From assembly GCA_036399175.1 (NCBI GenBank), contig DASWNP010000005.1, forward strand, positions 1 through 64,000: DNA of 64,000 nt, given 5' to 3'. This document shows, piece after piece, positions 16,457 to 25,938 of this stretch. Every line of letters starts with the position of its first letter. Positions within the stretch are counted from its first letter, which is position 1. Both the position numbers and the translations under genes were made by a program. The notes under the pieces were generated by a model. The model did not search any database. It was not told the origin of the DNA and saw nothing but the letters and a program-made list of their open reading frames with translations. Source of the stretch: DASWNP01 sp036399175. Lineage in GTDB: Bacteria; Acidobacteriota; Blastocatellia; Pyrinomonadales; Pyrinomonadaceae.

Positions 16457-17356
16457 TCAAAGACTCTCTCCCGTTAGCAATCGGTAAGCCTGTAGGTAGC
16501 GCGCGGTGGTCGCTTGAGCGACTTCGGGGGGAAGCGGCGGCGCGGGCGGTCGCTTGTCCCATTCGAGGGTTTCCAGGTAGTCGCGCACGAACTGTTTATC
16601 GAAAGATGGTTGCGCGTGTCCCGGCTCGTATTCCTCGGCAGGCCAGAAGCGAGAGGAGTCGGGCGTCAGGGCTTCGTCAATCAGGAGAATCTCGCCGTCG
16701 GGCGTGCGTCCGAACTCAAACTTCGTATCGGCAATGATGATGCCGCGACTGCGCGCGTAAGCTTCGGCCTCGCGGTAGAGCGCGAGCGATGTGTCGCGCA
16801 GGCGGGTCGTCACTTCGTCGCCGAGCACGTCGCGCATGCGCGCTTCCGTGATGTTCTCGTCGTGCCCCTCTTCGGCTTTGGTGGCCGGAGTGAAAATCGT
16901 CTCCGGCAGCTTCGAGGATTCTTGGAGCCCTTCCGGCAGACGATGTCCGCAGATCTCTCCCGTCCTCAAGTAGTCCTTCCAGCCCGAGCCGGCGAGATAA
17001 CCGCGCACGACACACTCGACAGGAAAGACCTCCGTGCGCCGCACGAGCATCGTCCGCCCACGTAGCTCGGCCTCATACTGACGAACGCTCGGAGGCATTT
17101 CCGCCAACTCGGTCGTCAAGAGATGATGCGGCGCGATGTGACGCAGACGCCCGAACCAGAAACGGGAGAGCGCCGTCAGCACTTCGCCCTTGCGCGCAAT
17201 CTGCGTCGGCAGGATGCAATCGAAGGCGGAGATTCTATCCGTCGCCACGACGAGCAGATGCTCGCCGTCCACCTCGTACACGTCGCGCACCTTGCCGCGC
17301 CGCACGAGCTTGAGCGAGGGCAAAGATGTCTGACCTATAGGCTGAGCGGCGGTCAT
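16457..17356 (-). CDS. purC: Phosphoribosylaminoimidazole-succinocarboxamide synthase
   Basis: SAICAR synthetase joins CAIR and aspartate with ATP in purine synthesis. The 299 residues show RRGKVRDVYEVDG (ATP loop), ATDRISAFDCILPTQI, VRRTEVFPVECVVRGYLAGSGWKDY, FTPATKAEEGHDENI, and DTKFEFG with LIDEALTPDSSRFWP. The start chosen (17356) precedes the conserved N-terminus; the frame remains open upstream to 17464. The length fits the longer bacterial and yeast-like class of about 300 residues. Confidence 0.95.
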   Translation of the reverse strand: MTAAQPIGQTSLPSLKLVRRGKVRDVYEVDGEHLLVVATDRISAFDCILPTQIARKGEVLTALSRFWFGRLRHIAPHHLLTTELAEMPPSVRQYEAELRGRTMLVRRTEVFPVECVVRGYLAGSGWKDYLRTGEICGHRLPEGLQESSKLPETIFTPATKAEEGHDENITEARMRDVLGDEVTTRLRDTSLALYREAEAYARSRGIIIADTKFEFGRTPDGEILLIDEALTPDSSRFWPAEEYEPGHAQPSFDKQFVRDYLETLEWDKRPPAPPLPPEVAQATTARYLQAYRLLTGESL

Positions 17357-17477
17357 CGGCGACGCGTGATGCGGAAGCTGAAACGAAGCTGAAACCAAGA
17401 TGGCAAAACAGACCTGAACGTCCGGCGAGCCGCGATTGTGCTCGCGCGCCCCGAATTTTGTCAAGAAAGCTAAGGAC

Positions 17478-17621
17478 AGTGACGAGTGACAAGTGGCGAG
17501 TGACGAGCAAGAAGAAGAGCAAAGTGATGAGTGATGAGAGGCATACTGTTCAGCTTCCTACTCATCACACATCAGTCATCACATGCTTTAACTCGTCACT
17601 CGTCACTTGTCACTTGTCACT
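17478..17621. repeat. Heptamer hairpin 6, nested (GTGACAA outer, GTGATGA inner)
   Basis: Outer arms 17478-17507 and 17591-17621 consist of GTGACGA and GTGACAA words and complements. Inside the loop lies a second pair (17523-17542 and 17558-17582) of GTGATGA words. The outer right arm overlaps the last codons and the stop of the DinB gene. Confidence 0.82.
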
Positions 17622-18085
17622 GCTTCTCGGAGGCGTGCGATTTGGGCGGCGTGGCCGTGCGCGTGGGCGGCGTAGATGCGCAGCCAGTCTTCGACGGTGT
17701 AGCGACCGCTTTCGCTGTGCTGGCCTTCGCGCGTCCAGTCGTCTTCGGTCATCTTGGCGAGCAGTTGCGCGGTGGTGGCGCGGGCGGCGCGGAAGGCTTC
17801 GAGCGAGGGCGCGATGTCGCGCTCGTTGTAGCGTAAACGGTTGGCGAAGGCTTCCTGGTCGTAGCCTTGAATGACGGGGTTGTCTTCGACGAGGAGCTTG
17901 CGCAGGCGTATGGCGCTGGTCATCTCGCTGTCGGCGAGGTGGTGGATGATTTCGGAGGCGCTCCATTTGCCGGGAAGCGGGTGCGCCGTCAACTGCTCGC
18001 CTTCGAGCCCTTCGAGACTCCTGACGACTTCGTCGTAACCGGCTTCGTATCTCGCAATCAGTTCTCGTCTTTCGTCGTTAGTCAT
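17603..18085 (-). CDS. DinB family protein (DinB-like four-helix bundle)
   Basis: A 160-residue protein of the DinB/YfiT superfamily. Metal-site histidines typical of the family are visible in WSASEIIHHLADSE (near residue 48) and near the C-terminus in YAAHAHGHAAQI. Members are often metal-dependent thiol transferases or of unknown function. The start at 18085 follows AGGAGA. The final residues VTSDK and stop are encoded by heptamer repeat DNA (GTGACAA words), suggesting that the element replaced or extended the original end. Confidence 0.82.
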   Translation of the reverse strand: MTNDERRELIARYEAGYDEVVRSLEGLEGEQLTAHPLPGKWSASEIIHHLADSEMTSAIRLRKLLVEDNPVIQGYDQEAFANRLRYNERDIAPSLEAFRAARATTAQLLAKMTEDDWTREGQHSESGRYTVEDWLRIYAAHAHGHAAQIARLREAVTSDK

Positions 18086-18270
18086 ATCTCTCCTCTCGCG
18101 TGCGTTCTGATGTTCGGTCGATTTCTCTCTAAATCCGATTTCCCTGTGACCCTCGTAGATAGAATATTGCGTGGTAAATATCACATCTGACGCCCTGTTT
18201 TGAAGGGGGCGTCGATTTGGAAGAGGGTTGAAGGCGGCCGGCTCGGCGGGCTGGGGGCGAAAAGCCGTGC

Positions 18271-18314
18271 GGACAACATAAGACTTGAGTTTAATAGTGT
18301 TGTCCTGCTATAGT
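18271..18314 (+). promoter_or_regulatory. Putative promoter and inverted-repeat operator of the response regulator gene
   Basis: TTGAGT (18285-18290), 18 nt, TATAGT (18309-18314) form a plausible sigma-70 promoter. An 8-bp inverted repeat, GGACAACA (18271-18278) and TGTTGTCC (18298-18305), brackets the -35 box. This is the only feature seen in the 315-bp gap 18086-18400. Confidence 0.5.
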
Positions 18315-18400
18315 TTCAATTGCCCGCGCTCCGGCGGTCGTTTGGAGCGCCCCAGCGATAGACGCCCTACTCGCTTCCACACTGTAAATTGCAGCCATCA

Positions 18401-19174
18401 ATGAGCAAACCTGCTGGCGGTAAACCTGAAACGAGGGATACGGATAACGGTATGTCCGAAGCGGCTGACCGCAGATTGAGCCTGCTCGTAATCGAGGATG
18501 ACGAGAGCATTCAGACTCTTATCAACGAGCATTTCTCGCGCGCGGCCTTTACGGTTCGGATAGCCGAGGACGGACTGGCGGGCGTGCAGGCGGCTTTGAG
18601 CGAGCAGCCCGACGTAATCGTGCTCGATTTGATGCTGCCGAAGATGGACGGCCTGGCCGTCTGCCGAGAGCTTCGGGAGAAGGCTCCTTACATCCCGATT
18701 CTGATGCTCACGGCGAAGGACGACGTGGTCGATAAAGTCCTCGGACTTGAGATGGGGGCTGACGACTACATCACGAAGCCCTTCAGCCTCAGAGAGCTTG
18801 AAGCCCGCATCAAGAGCGTGCTCAGGCGCGTGCGCGCCGCGACGCGCGTCGAAGCCGGGGGCGAGGAAGCGCCGATTATGCGAGGCCGTCTGAGAATCGA
18901 CCCGGCCAAGCGCGAAGTCAGCATCGGCGACCGCCAGGTTGAACTGACCCCGAAGGAGTTTGAGCTTCTTCGTCTCTTCGCGTCGAACCCCGGACGCGTA
19001 TTTCCGCGCAAGTACCTTCTGGAGAAAATCTGGGACTACTCCTACGAAGGTTACGACCGCACTATCGACTCACACATCAACCGCCTGCGCGCCAAGATTG
19101 AGGATAACCCTGAGAATCCTCAGATGGTCTTGACGGTCTGGGGCATCGGCTACAAGTTCAGCGACGAGCGCTAA
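18401..19174 (+). CDS. OmpR/PhoB-type response regulator
   Basis: A two-component DNA-binding regulator of 257 residues. The receiver domain has the acidic pair EDDE, the phospho-acceptor Asp in VIVLDLMLPKMDG, and the Thr and Lys of MLTAKDD and ITKPFS. The C-terminal winged helix ends in YDRTIDSHINRLRAKIE and WGIGYKF. No histidine kinase gene is adjacent, so it is an orphan in this window. The start is uncertain: a TTG at 18389 or an ATG at 18452 is also possible. The downstream gene is an AMIN/HEAT membrane protein. Confidence 0.88.
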   Translation: MSKPAGGKPETRDTDNGMSEAADRRLSLLVIEDDESIQTLINEHFSRAAFTVRIAEDGLAGVQAALSEQPDVIVLDLMLPKMDGLAVCRELREKAPYIPILMLTAKDDVVDKVLGLEMGADDYITKPFSLRELEARIKSVLRRVRAATRVEAGGEEAPIMRGRLRIDPAKREVSIGDRQVELTPKEFELLRLFASNPGRVFPRKYLLEKIWDYSYEGYDRTIDSHINRLRAKIEDNPENPQMVLTVWGIGYKFSDER

Positions 19175-19408
19175 GAGAAGCTCAAAGTCTCAGCTCTTTA
19201 CTCTCCGAAAACATTCCGCCGAAGGCAACCGCGCCCCGCGCTTCCCGCAAAGGTTGCCGACGCCCGGCAGGAACAGACGAGCCCGCGCGGGCTCTCCGAA
19301 AAAAACGCGCCTCACCACTTCAAAGGGCATATCCTCCCGGATACCCGCCACCAACCGACGACATCGAACGTGTCCGTCCTTCCCAAACGTCTTCACGGGT
19401 TAAAAGCT

Positions 19409-22051
19409 ATGCGAAACTCTTCAGCCAGTCTTTCGAGGTTTGTCCGTCTCGGCTGCACCGCCGCGCTCGGAGTCAGTATCGCCTTCTGCACTTCGCACCT
19501 GATGCCGCGCGCGCAGCGCGCCACAGAGCCGGAGGTGAAAGTGACGGGCGTTGCCTCACATGCCTCGGACAAAGAGGCGGTCGTCTCCATTTCGGGCGAC
19601 GGAAACCTGACGCGCGCGCAGACGTGGCAAGACAGAGACGGCACGTTCCACGTCGTACTGCCGAAAGGACAGACGGCGCTCAGAAACAGCGCCGGGGCGC
19701 GCGGAGTGAAGATTCAGCGCATCGGCGACTCGCTGGAGATTATCGTGCAGGCGAAGCCCGGCTCGGGCGTCACAGTGCAGCCGCGCTTCAACCGTTTAGA
19801 CTTGCTCGTGAGCGGCGGACTGCGAGACGGCTCGGGCGACGATGCGCAGGTGACCGTTCAGACGACGGGCGGCGCGGAGTTTTCGGCGACGGGCAGGGCG
19901 CGCACCTCCGAGCGTTCGCGCCGACAGGACGCGACAGAGCAGGCTTCTCAAGCTGTACAGACCCCGCAGGCTTCGCAGACTTCGAGGCCGACGCCCAGAG
20001 GGCGTTTCGCCGCCGTCAAAGCTTTCGTCGGCGCGGGCGTTGATTCAAAGAACGGGCAGCAGGGCGGAGTCGCGCCGGAAGCGAAGCTGCATTTGAAGGT
20101 CGGAGCGCAGGACGCGCAGGCCGTTCAAAGCGGCGCAGCGCAGGCTAACGCTTTGAGCGAATCGAACGTGAACGGAGCGACGGCGACGGGCAACGCGCAG
20201 TCCGCGTCTCCTGCAAACGGCGCGCAGCCTGCGAACGGCGCTCGTGCGGATTCAGCCGCAAACGATTCGCAAGGGGCGCAGGTGCAGACGACGCAAACTC
20301 AGTCGTCCTTCGGTCTGCTGCCCCTGAGCCTCGTCAGTCTGCTCGGCGTGGCCGGGCTCGGCGCGTTTCTCTTCGTGCAGAAGAGGCGGCGTCGCAGTGG
20401 CGGCGTCGAGGTTGAGACGGAAGAAGAGGAGAGGGAAGAAAAGGAGGCGAAGCCGTCTCTTCTGGACAGGCTGAGGAGAACGGAGAAGGCCGACGCTTCG
20501 ACGAACGCCGAGCCGGTCTTCGAGCAGTCGAAGGGCGACCGTCGAAAGGGCGGCGACCGGCGCATGATTGACCGCAAGCAGGGCGACCGTCGCAAGAACG
20601 GCGCGGGCGCTGAGTCGCAGGCGACCAGACAGACGCATCCGCAGGGCGCGCTTGAGCTGAGCGGCGAGAGGCACGGGGCTAAGTGGGAAATCTCCCTCGG
20701 GCCTGCTTCGCCGATGCCCTCGATGCTCTTCGGCGCGTATCGTATCGAACAGGAAGTGATGAAGCTCGTCAACGGCGAGGCGCATTCGATAGAGGTTCTG
20801 GCCTCACGCGCGACCGACGACCGGCGCGCCATCGAAACTTCGCTGATTAAAGTTCTGCGCGCGCCCGATGCCGACCAGGACAACCGTCGGCGTGCGCGCA
20901 CCGCGCTCGAAGAGTACGGCTTCGTCGCGCGACAGAGCGCGGTTCTGCTGCTCGCGCCCGAGGCATACGAGCGTGCGTCGGCGGCGCGCGTGCTCGGCGA
21001 GGTGAAGTCTTCTTCGGCGCTCCCGTTCCTGCTCGAAGCGCTCTACGACTCCGAGAGCGTCGTCCGCACGGAAGTCGTCTCCAGCCTCGGCTCGCTGCGC
21101 CTGCCGCGTGCCATCGGCGCGCTCATCGACATGGCGCGCAGATATCCGGAGATGCCCGCTAACCTTCTCCGACCGGCGCTCAGCGCCTGTTCGGTCGATT
21201 CGCTGGAGATTGAAGGCTCAGAGCCCGCCGTCGGCCACACTTACATCTTCCAGCACACGATGCGCACGCCCTTCACGGGCGACATCGTCGGGCTTGAGCC
21301 GCCTGTAGCCGTCGAGCAGCTTCCCGAATGGCTCGAAGACGAATCGCTCGCCGACGCGCTCGAACGTCTCGGCGATACCGACATCGAAGTTCGCACCCTC
21401 GCGGCGCAGAAGCTCGCGCAGTTTCAGGTGCAGCGCTCGGTGGATGCTCTGGCCGCGATGGCCGAGCGCGACACGGAGCCTGCCGTGCGCGCTTCGGCTG
21501 TGACGAGCCTGGGCGTGGTTGACCATGAATCGGTCTTCGCGCCCGTCCTGATGGCGATGGGCGACGAGGCGCGCGAGGTGCGCGCGGCGGCGGCGCGTGC
21601 TCTGTCGCGCCTGAGCTTCGACCGCGCCGACGCCTACGTCCGCGTCATCGAGACGGCAGACACGGAAACCCTGCGCGGCGTGGCGCAGGCATGCGTCAAG
21701 GCCGGGCTGGCCGCTCAGGCGCTCGACCGCCTGACGAGCGAAGACCGCCGACAGGCTTATGAAGCCTTCTCGCTTCTCTCGCTCGTCGTCAAGGCGGGCG
21801 ACATCAGCCTCATGCTCGACGCCATCGTGCATCACGGCGACCACGACGTGCGCCTCGCCGTCATCCGCCTGCTCTGCATGATGGGTCGACCGTCTGAGCT
21901 GGTCGAGCCCCTGCGTCGTCTCTCGGGGCGCGGCTCGATGCCGGAGAAAGTCCGCGTCGCGCTTCTCGAAGCGGTGGGGCACATAGAGCAGAGCGAGCTT
22001 GTGCCCGCTCCCGTGCGGCATCAATTGGAGGGCATGCCGACCCTAAATTGA
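19409..22051 (+). CDS. AMIN-like/HEAT-repeat membrane protein A
   Basis: An 880-residue protein whose parts can be read in order: an N-terminal signal segment (about 14-32), an AMIN-like beta domain (about 45-125), a low-complexity Ala/Gln-rich linker, one transmembrane helix (about 300-320), a cytoplasmic basic stretch with repeated GDRR motifs, and HEAT repeats to the end. The predicted topology is AMIN outside, HEAT inside. AMIN domains target proteins to the cell wall; HEAT arrays bind proteins. It shares the same plan and C-terminal sequence with the next gene. Function unknown. Confidence 0.72.
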   Translation: MRNSSASLSRFVRLGCTAALGVSIAFCTSHLMPRAQRATEPEVKVTGVASHASDKEAVVSISGDGNLTRAQTWQDRDGTFHVVLPKGQTALRNSAGARGVKIQRIGDSLEIIVQAKPGSGVTVQPRFNRLDLLVSGGLRDGSGDDAQVTVQTTGGAEFSATGRARTSERSRRQDATEQASQAVQTPQASQTSRPTPRGRFAAVKAFVGAGVDSKNGQQGGVAPEAKLHLKVGAQDAQAVQSGAAQANALSESNVNGATATGNAQSASPANGAQPANGARADSAANDSQGAQVQTTQTQSSFGLLPLSLVSLLGVAGLGAFLFVQKRRRRSGGVEVETEEEEREEKEAKPSLLDRLRRTEKADASTNAEPVFEQSKGDRRKGGDRRMIDRKQGDRRKNGAGAESQATRQTHPQGALELSGERHGAKWEISLGPASPMPSMLFGAYRIEQEVMKLVNGEAHSIEVLASRATDDRRAIETSLIKVLRAPDADQDNRRRARTALEEYGFVARQSAVLLLAPEAYERASAARVLGEVKSSSALPFLLEALYDSESVVRTEVVSSLGSLRLPRAIGALIDMARRYPEMPANLLRPALSACSVDSLEIEGSEPAVGHTYIFQHTMRTPFTGDIVGLEPPVAVEQLPEWLEDESLADALERLGDTDIEVRTLAAQKLAQFQVQRSVDALAAMAERDTEPAVRASAVTSLGVVDHESVFAPVLMAMGDEAREVRAAAARALSRLSFDRADAYVRVIETADTETLRGVAQACVKAGLAAQALDRLTSEDRRQAYEAFSLLSLVVKAGDISLMLDAIVHHGDHDVRLAVIRLLCMMGRPSELVEPLRRLSGRGSMPEKVRVALLEAVGHIEQSELVPAPVRHQLEGMPTLN

Positions 22052-22123
22052 TTGGTGACAAGAGACGCTCTGCTATAGCATAATGCCGTCTCTATTTCTT
22101 GCTCTTTAGAAACAACTACCGCA

Positions 22124-25100
22124 ATGCCCCTACTACAACCTTCTATCTCAGCTCGCAAAGCGCGGCGCACGCTCGTCGCCTCCTTCTTCGTCGCACTGAC
22201 GCTGGCGCTCGCCTTCGCCGGATTAGGCGCGCACGCACAAAAGCGTCCCGGCGCGGCGCGAACGAGAAGGACTCCGGCCACTGATGCTGCGGCTGCTGCG
22301 CAGTCCACGCCGAAGCCCGACGCCGACGCAGCCGCTCCCGCTCAAGCCAACACGAACGCCAACAAAGCGCAGCCCGGCGGTCGGCTCACGCCTCTCAGAG
22401 CCTCCGAAACTCCGGGCGGCTCGCGCGTCACGCTCACTTCCGATTCGCCGCTCAACGACTACTCGGCCTACCGTAGCGGCGACCGATATTTCGTCGTTAT
22501 CCCGAAGGCCGACCCGAACGCCGTCAAAGGCGGCGTGCGTGGTCGCGGCTTCGAGGACGTGCAGGTGCAGAAGCGCGGCGACGGCGCGGTCGTCTCCTTC
22601 CGTCTGCAACCCGGCGCTTCGGCGCGCGTCAACCAGAGGTTCAACCGGCTCGACGTAGAGTTCTCCGCGCCCGCCAAAGGTTCGGAAGAGGCGAGCGGAA
22701 CAAACGCAGGCAACGCGTCTGCAACCGAACAGCAGCGGCGGCAGAACGAGCAGTCCGGCGCGACCGCCGCGCTCACTCCTGCCGAAGCGGCGCGACAGGC
22801 CGAGCTTCTCAACCGGCAGCAACAGGCCGCCGCAGAGCCCACGCCCTCAATCGATTCGATTGCGGGGCAGCCGACCGCCATCATGCTCCCGCCCGCCGTC
22901 GTGACCGAGACGCCCGTTGCGATTGAGGCGACGCCGACGCCCGTCACACCTTCGACAGAGGCGACGCAAATCGCGCAGGTGCAGCAGCCCGCGCCTCCCG
23001 TCGTCAACAACACTTCGACCACCAGCGTCGCGCAGCCGGGCACTTCCATCGGCGCGGTCGTCCTGCGCAACTGGCCGCTCGCTCTCATCGCTACGCTCCT
23101 GCTCGTCGGCCTCGGCCTCTTCTTCGCCGCGCGTCGAAGCTCCGCCGCGCAACGCGACGAGCTGCCACCCTCCGCACAGCCTTCGCAACTGAAAGAGACC
23201 TCCGCCGCCGCCGGACGAAAACTCTCAGACGCCTCTGCAAGTTCCTCTTCATCCGCCACCACCGCGCAGACCGCCAAAGCCTCCACCCCTGCGGCTTCGA
23301 CCTCCGCCGCCGCAAGCGTTGCGACGGGACTTTCGACCGCCGAGGATAGCTCGCGCACCGTCGAAAGCGCCGCGACAGTGGCCGCAGCGACGACCCCTGC
23401 GAGCGCCCCCACCGAGACCGAGACAAAAGAGCTTGCTCCCGTCGCCGCCGCTCTCGACCCTGAAGACGTGCAGGCCGAGACGAAAAAACTGCTCGGCGGC
23501 GAAAGCTACGACGAATCGTTAATCGGCCTCGCAGACGTGGGCGTGCGCGAGCTTGTCGCCGCAGAGCTTCTGGCCGCGCTCGCCGGTCGCAACGCCGAAC
23601 GGCGCGAGCGCGCCCGCCAAGCCTTCCTGCGTCACGGCTACTTCGACGACGCCGCGCGAAATCTCAAAGCGGCAGACGCGCCCGCCGAACGCGCCTCCGC
23701 CGCTCGCTCGCTCGGCCTGCTCGCAGACCGCTCCGCCACGCCGCATCTTCTCGACGCGCTTCAGGACTCTTCAGCCGAAGTGCGCCGCGCCAGCGTCGAA
23801 GCTCTCGCAGAGATACGCGACCCCTCGGCCGTCGAGCCGCTCGAAGCCCTGCGCAGGCGCGAAAAAGAGCAGAAACATAAAGTGCCGCGCACGCTCATTC
23901 AGCGTGCCATCGAAGCCTCCGCGACTGCCGCCGTCGCTCCCTTCGAGACCCCCATCGACCTTCCGTCCGCCGCCGTCATCGTCGAAGACCAATCCACGCC
24001 GGACGACCGCGCCGCCGAAGAAGCGCGCCTCGCAGAAGAGAAGCGCGTAGCCGAAGCAGCGCGCTTAGCAGAAGAAGCTCGACTGGCAGAAGAAGCGCGT
24101 CGCACGGAAGAGGCGCGTCTGGCCGAAGAGGCGCTACGCGAGGAACAGGCCAGACGCGCCGCAGAAGAAGCACGTCTTGCCGAAGAAGCGCGGCTTGCCG
24201 AGGAAGCCAGAGTCGCCGAGCAGAATCGATTGGCCGAAGAAGCCCGACGCGTCGAAGAAGAACGCCGTGCTGCTGAAGAGACGCGCGCCGCCGAAGAAGC
24301 CCGCCTCGCGGAAGAAGCTCGACTTGCAGAAGAGGCGCGCCGTCGCGCGGATGAAGAGCAACGCCAGCGTGAAGAGGCCGCCGCACGCGCCGCCGAAGAG
24401 CAGCGTCTTCGTCAGGAAGAAGAACAGCGCCAACGCCTCGAAGCCGAAGCCGCCGAAGAGGCGCGTCTGCGTGCAGAGGAAGAACGGCGTGCGCATGAAG
24501 CCGAAGCCGCGCGCCTTCGCGCCGAGGAAGAAGCACGCCGCCGCGCCGAAGAGGAACGGCTTGCGGAAGAAGCTCGTCTCGCAGAAGAGGCTCGACTGGC
24601 AGAAGAAGCGCGCCTCGCCGAAGAAGCGCGTCTGGCCGAAGAGGCGTTACGCGCGGAGCAGGCTCGACGTGCCGAGGAAGAAACCCGTCGTGCCGAAGAA
24701 GCAAGGCTTGCCGAAGAAGCCCGACTGGCCGAAGAAACTCGTCTGGCTGAAGAGAGACGCATCGCCGAAGAGGCGCGTCTCGCGGAAGAGAGAAGGGCTT
24801 CCGAAGAGGCGCGCACTCTCGAATTCGAGCCTGGGTCATTTGAAATCGAGCCGGTCGAAGGCGTCTCCGATTTTGAGACGCACCGCGCACCCTCAACTGA
24901 AACGCCCGCTCATCTCCGCTCCGCCGGAAGCCAGCCCGCGCGCCGCGAAGAGGCAAGCAGCGAATGGATTGAGCTGGATATGAACGAGCCGGATGTCGTG
25001 TCGCCCGCGACGCCTTCCGGCACGTATGCCCCGCTCGCGGAAGATGAGGCTCCGGGCGTCGGCGCTTCCTCCGGGTTGGAAACCAGTATCGACATCTGGC

Positions 25101-25852
25101 CTGAGCAGCAGGAGACCGAACAGCCGGGCGCACGATTCGACGCCGCTCAGCCCGCCTTCGACGAGATGCCGACTGCCGCCTTCTCCGCGCCGACACTGCG
25201 CGAAGATGCTTCGCCCGTCGCCGAAGACAAGGGCGTCGATCTCTTCGAGGACAACCTTTCGACCGTCCCGAAGGCGATACAGGAACGTCTCGTCAGCGAC
25301 GAGGCCGACGACCGCGTGACTGCAATCGAATTGCTCTCGCGCCTCGACACCAACGACGCCTTCGAGCACATCTGCGCCGCCTTCGACGACGAAGAGCAGG
25401 AAGTGCGCGAAGCTGCCGCCCGCTCGCTCTACAACTTCAGCGAAGACCGCGCCGATTCCTTCACGCGAGCCCTGCGCGAAGCCGCCCCCGCGCGCCGACG
25501 CAATATCGGGACGGCGATTGCTTCCTCCGGCCTCGCCAACGAAGCCATCAGCAGCCTGACCGGACAGACGCGCGAGAAGACCTACGAATCCTTCTCTCTG
25601 CTCTTCCTCATGGCGAAGGCCGGCGAAGTGCAGCCTCTCATCCGCGCCATCGAGACTCATCCCGACAACGAAGTGCGTCTCGCCGTCGTCAAGCTGCTCG
25701 CCTTGAGCGGCCAGCAGGAGATACTTCCGGCCTTCCGTCGCCTCGCCGTGCGCGGCAGCCTCCCGACCGACGTGCGCTCCGCCGTCATGGAGGCCATCTA
25801 CCAGATAAGCAGCAGCCAGCCCGCGCCCGACGCGACGCACGCCAGCTCGTAA
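22124..25852 (+). CDS. AMIN-like/HEAT-repeat membrane protein B with long coiled coil
   Basis: A 1242-residue paralogue of the preceding protein. Signal peptide (about 12-36), AMIN-like domain (about 85-180), Pro/Thr-rich linker, transmembrane helix (about 313-335), HEAT repeats (about 490-590), then a 270-residue Glu/Ala/Arg coiled coil made of hexapeptides such as AEEARL (about 626-899), and C-terminal HEAT repeats. The coiled coil resembles that of TolA in composition. Its terminal HEAT block (RLAVVKLLALSG, FRRLAVRGSLP) matches protein A (RLAVIRLLCMMG, LRRLSGRGSMP). Possibly an envelope-spanning scaffold; this is inference. Confidence 0.7.
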   Translation: MPLLQPSISARKARRTLVASFFVALTLALAFAGLGAHAQKRPGAARTRRTPATDAAAAAQSTPKPDADAAAPAQANTNANKAQPGGRLTPLRASETPGGSRVTLTSDSPLNDYSAYRSGDRYFVVIPKADPNAVKGGVRGRGFEDVQVQKRGDGAVVSFRLQPGASARVNQRFNRLDVEFSAPAKGSEEASGTNAGNASATEQQRRQNEQSGATAALTPAEAARQAELLNRQQQAAAEPTPSIDSIAGQPTAIMLPPAVVTETPVAIEATPTPVTPSTEATQIAQVQQPAPPVVNNTSTTSVAQPGTSIGAVVLRNWPLALIATLLLVGLGLFFAARRSSAAQRDELPPSAQPSQLKETSAAAGRKLSDASASSSSSATTAQTAKASTPAASTSAAASVATGLSTAEDSSRTVESAATVAAATTPASAPTETETKELAPVAAALDPEDVQAETKKLLGGESYDESLIGLADVGVRELVAAELLAALAGRNAERRERARQAFLRHGYFDDAARNLKAADAPAERASAARSLGLLADRSATPHLLDALQDSSAEVRRASVEALAEIRDPSAVEPLEALRRREKEQKHKVPRTLIQRAIEASATAAVAPFETPIDLPSAAVIVEDQSTPDDRAAEEARLAEEKRVAEAARLAEEARLAEEARRTEEARLAEEALREEQARRAAEEARLAEEARLAEEARVAEQNRLAEEARRVEEERRAAEETRAAEEARLAEEARLAEEARRRADEEQRQREEAAARAAEEQRLRQEEEQRQRLEAEAAEEARLRAEEERRAHEAEAARLRAEEEARRRAEEERLAEEARLAEEARLAEEARLAEEARLAEEALRAEQARRAEEETRRAEEARLAEEARLAEETRLAEERRIAEEARLAEERRASEEARTLEFEPGSFEIEPVEGVSDFETHRAPSTETPAHLRSAGSQPARREEASSEWIELDMNEPDVVSPATPSGTYAPLAEDEAPGVGASSGLETSIDIWPEQQETEQPGARFDAAQPAFDEMPTAAFSAPTLREDASPVAEDKGVDLFEDNLSTVPKAIQERLVSDEADDRVTAIELLSRLDTNDAFEHICAAFDDEEQEVREAAARSLYNFSEDRADSFTRALREAAPARRRNIGTAIASSGLANEAISSLTGQTREKTYESFSLLFLMAKAGEVQPLIRAIETHPDNEVRLAVVKLLALSGQQEILPAFRRLAVRGSLPTDVRSAVMEAIYQISSSQPAPDATHASS

Positions 25853-25935
25853 ATCGTCTATCGTAAATCGTAAATAGTTAAGGTCGAGAGCCTCTCGCTT
25901 TTGACCATTTACGATTTACGATTTACGATTTACGA
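25848..25935. repeat. Heptamer hairpin 7 (TAAATCG type)
   Basis: The left arm (25848-25877) of TAAATCG words contains the stop codon of the HEAT gene. The right arm (25906-25935) has ATTTACG words and ends 3 bp before the uvrB ATG. Confidence 0.85.
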
Positions 25936-25938
25936 GTT

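Noticed and set aside
23976..25196. 406-codon minus-strand frame rich in Arg and Leu
   Set aside because: It mirrors the repetitive AEEARL coding repeats of protein B and has no family features.
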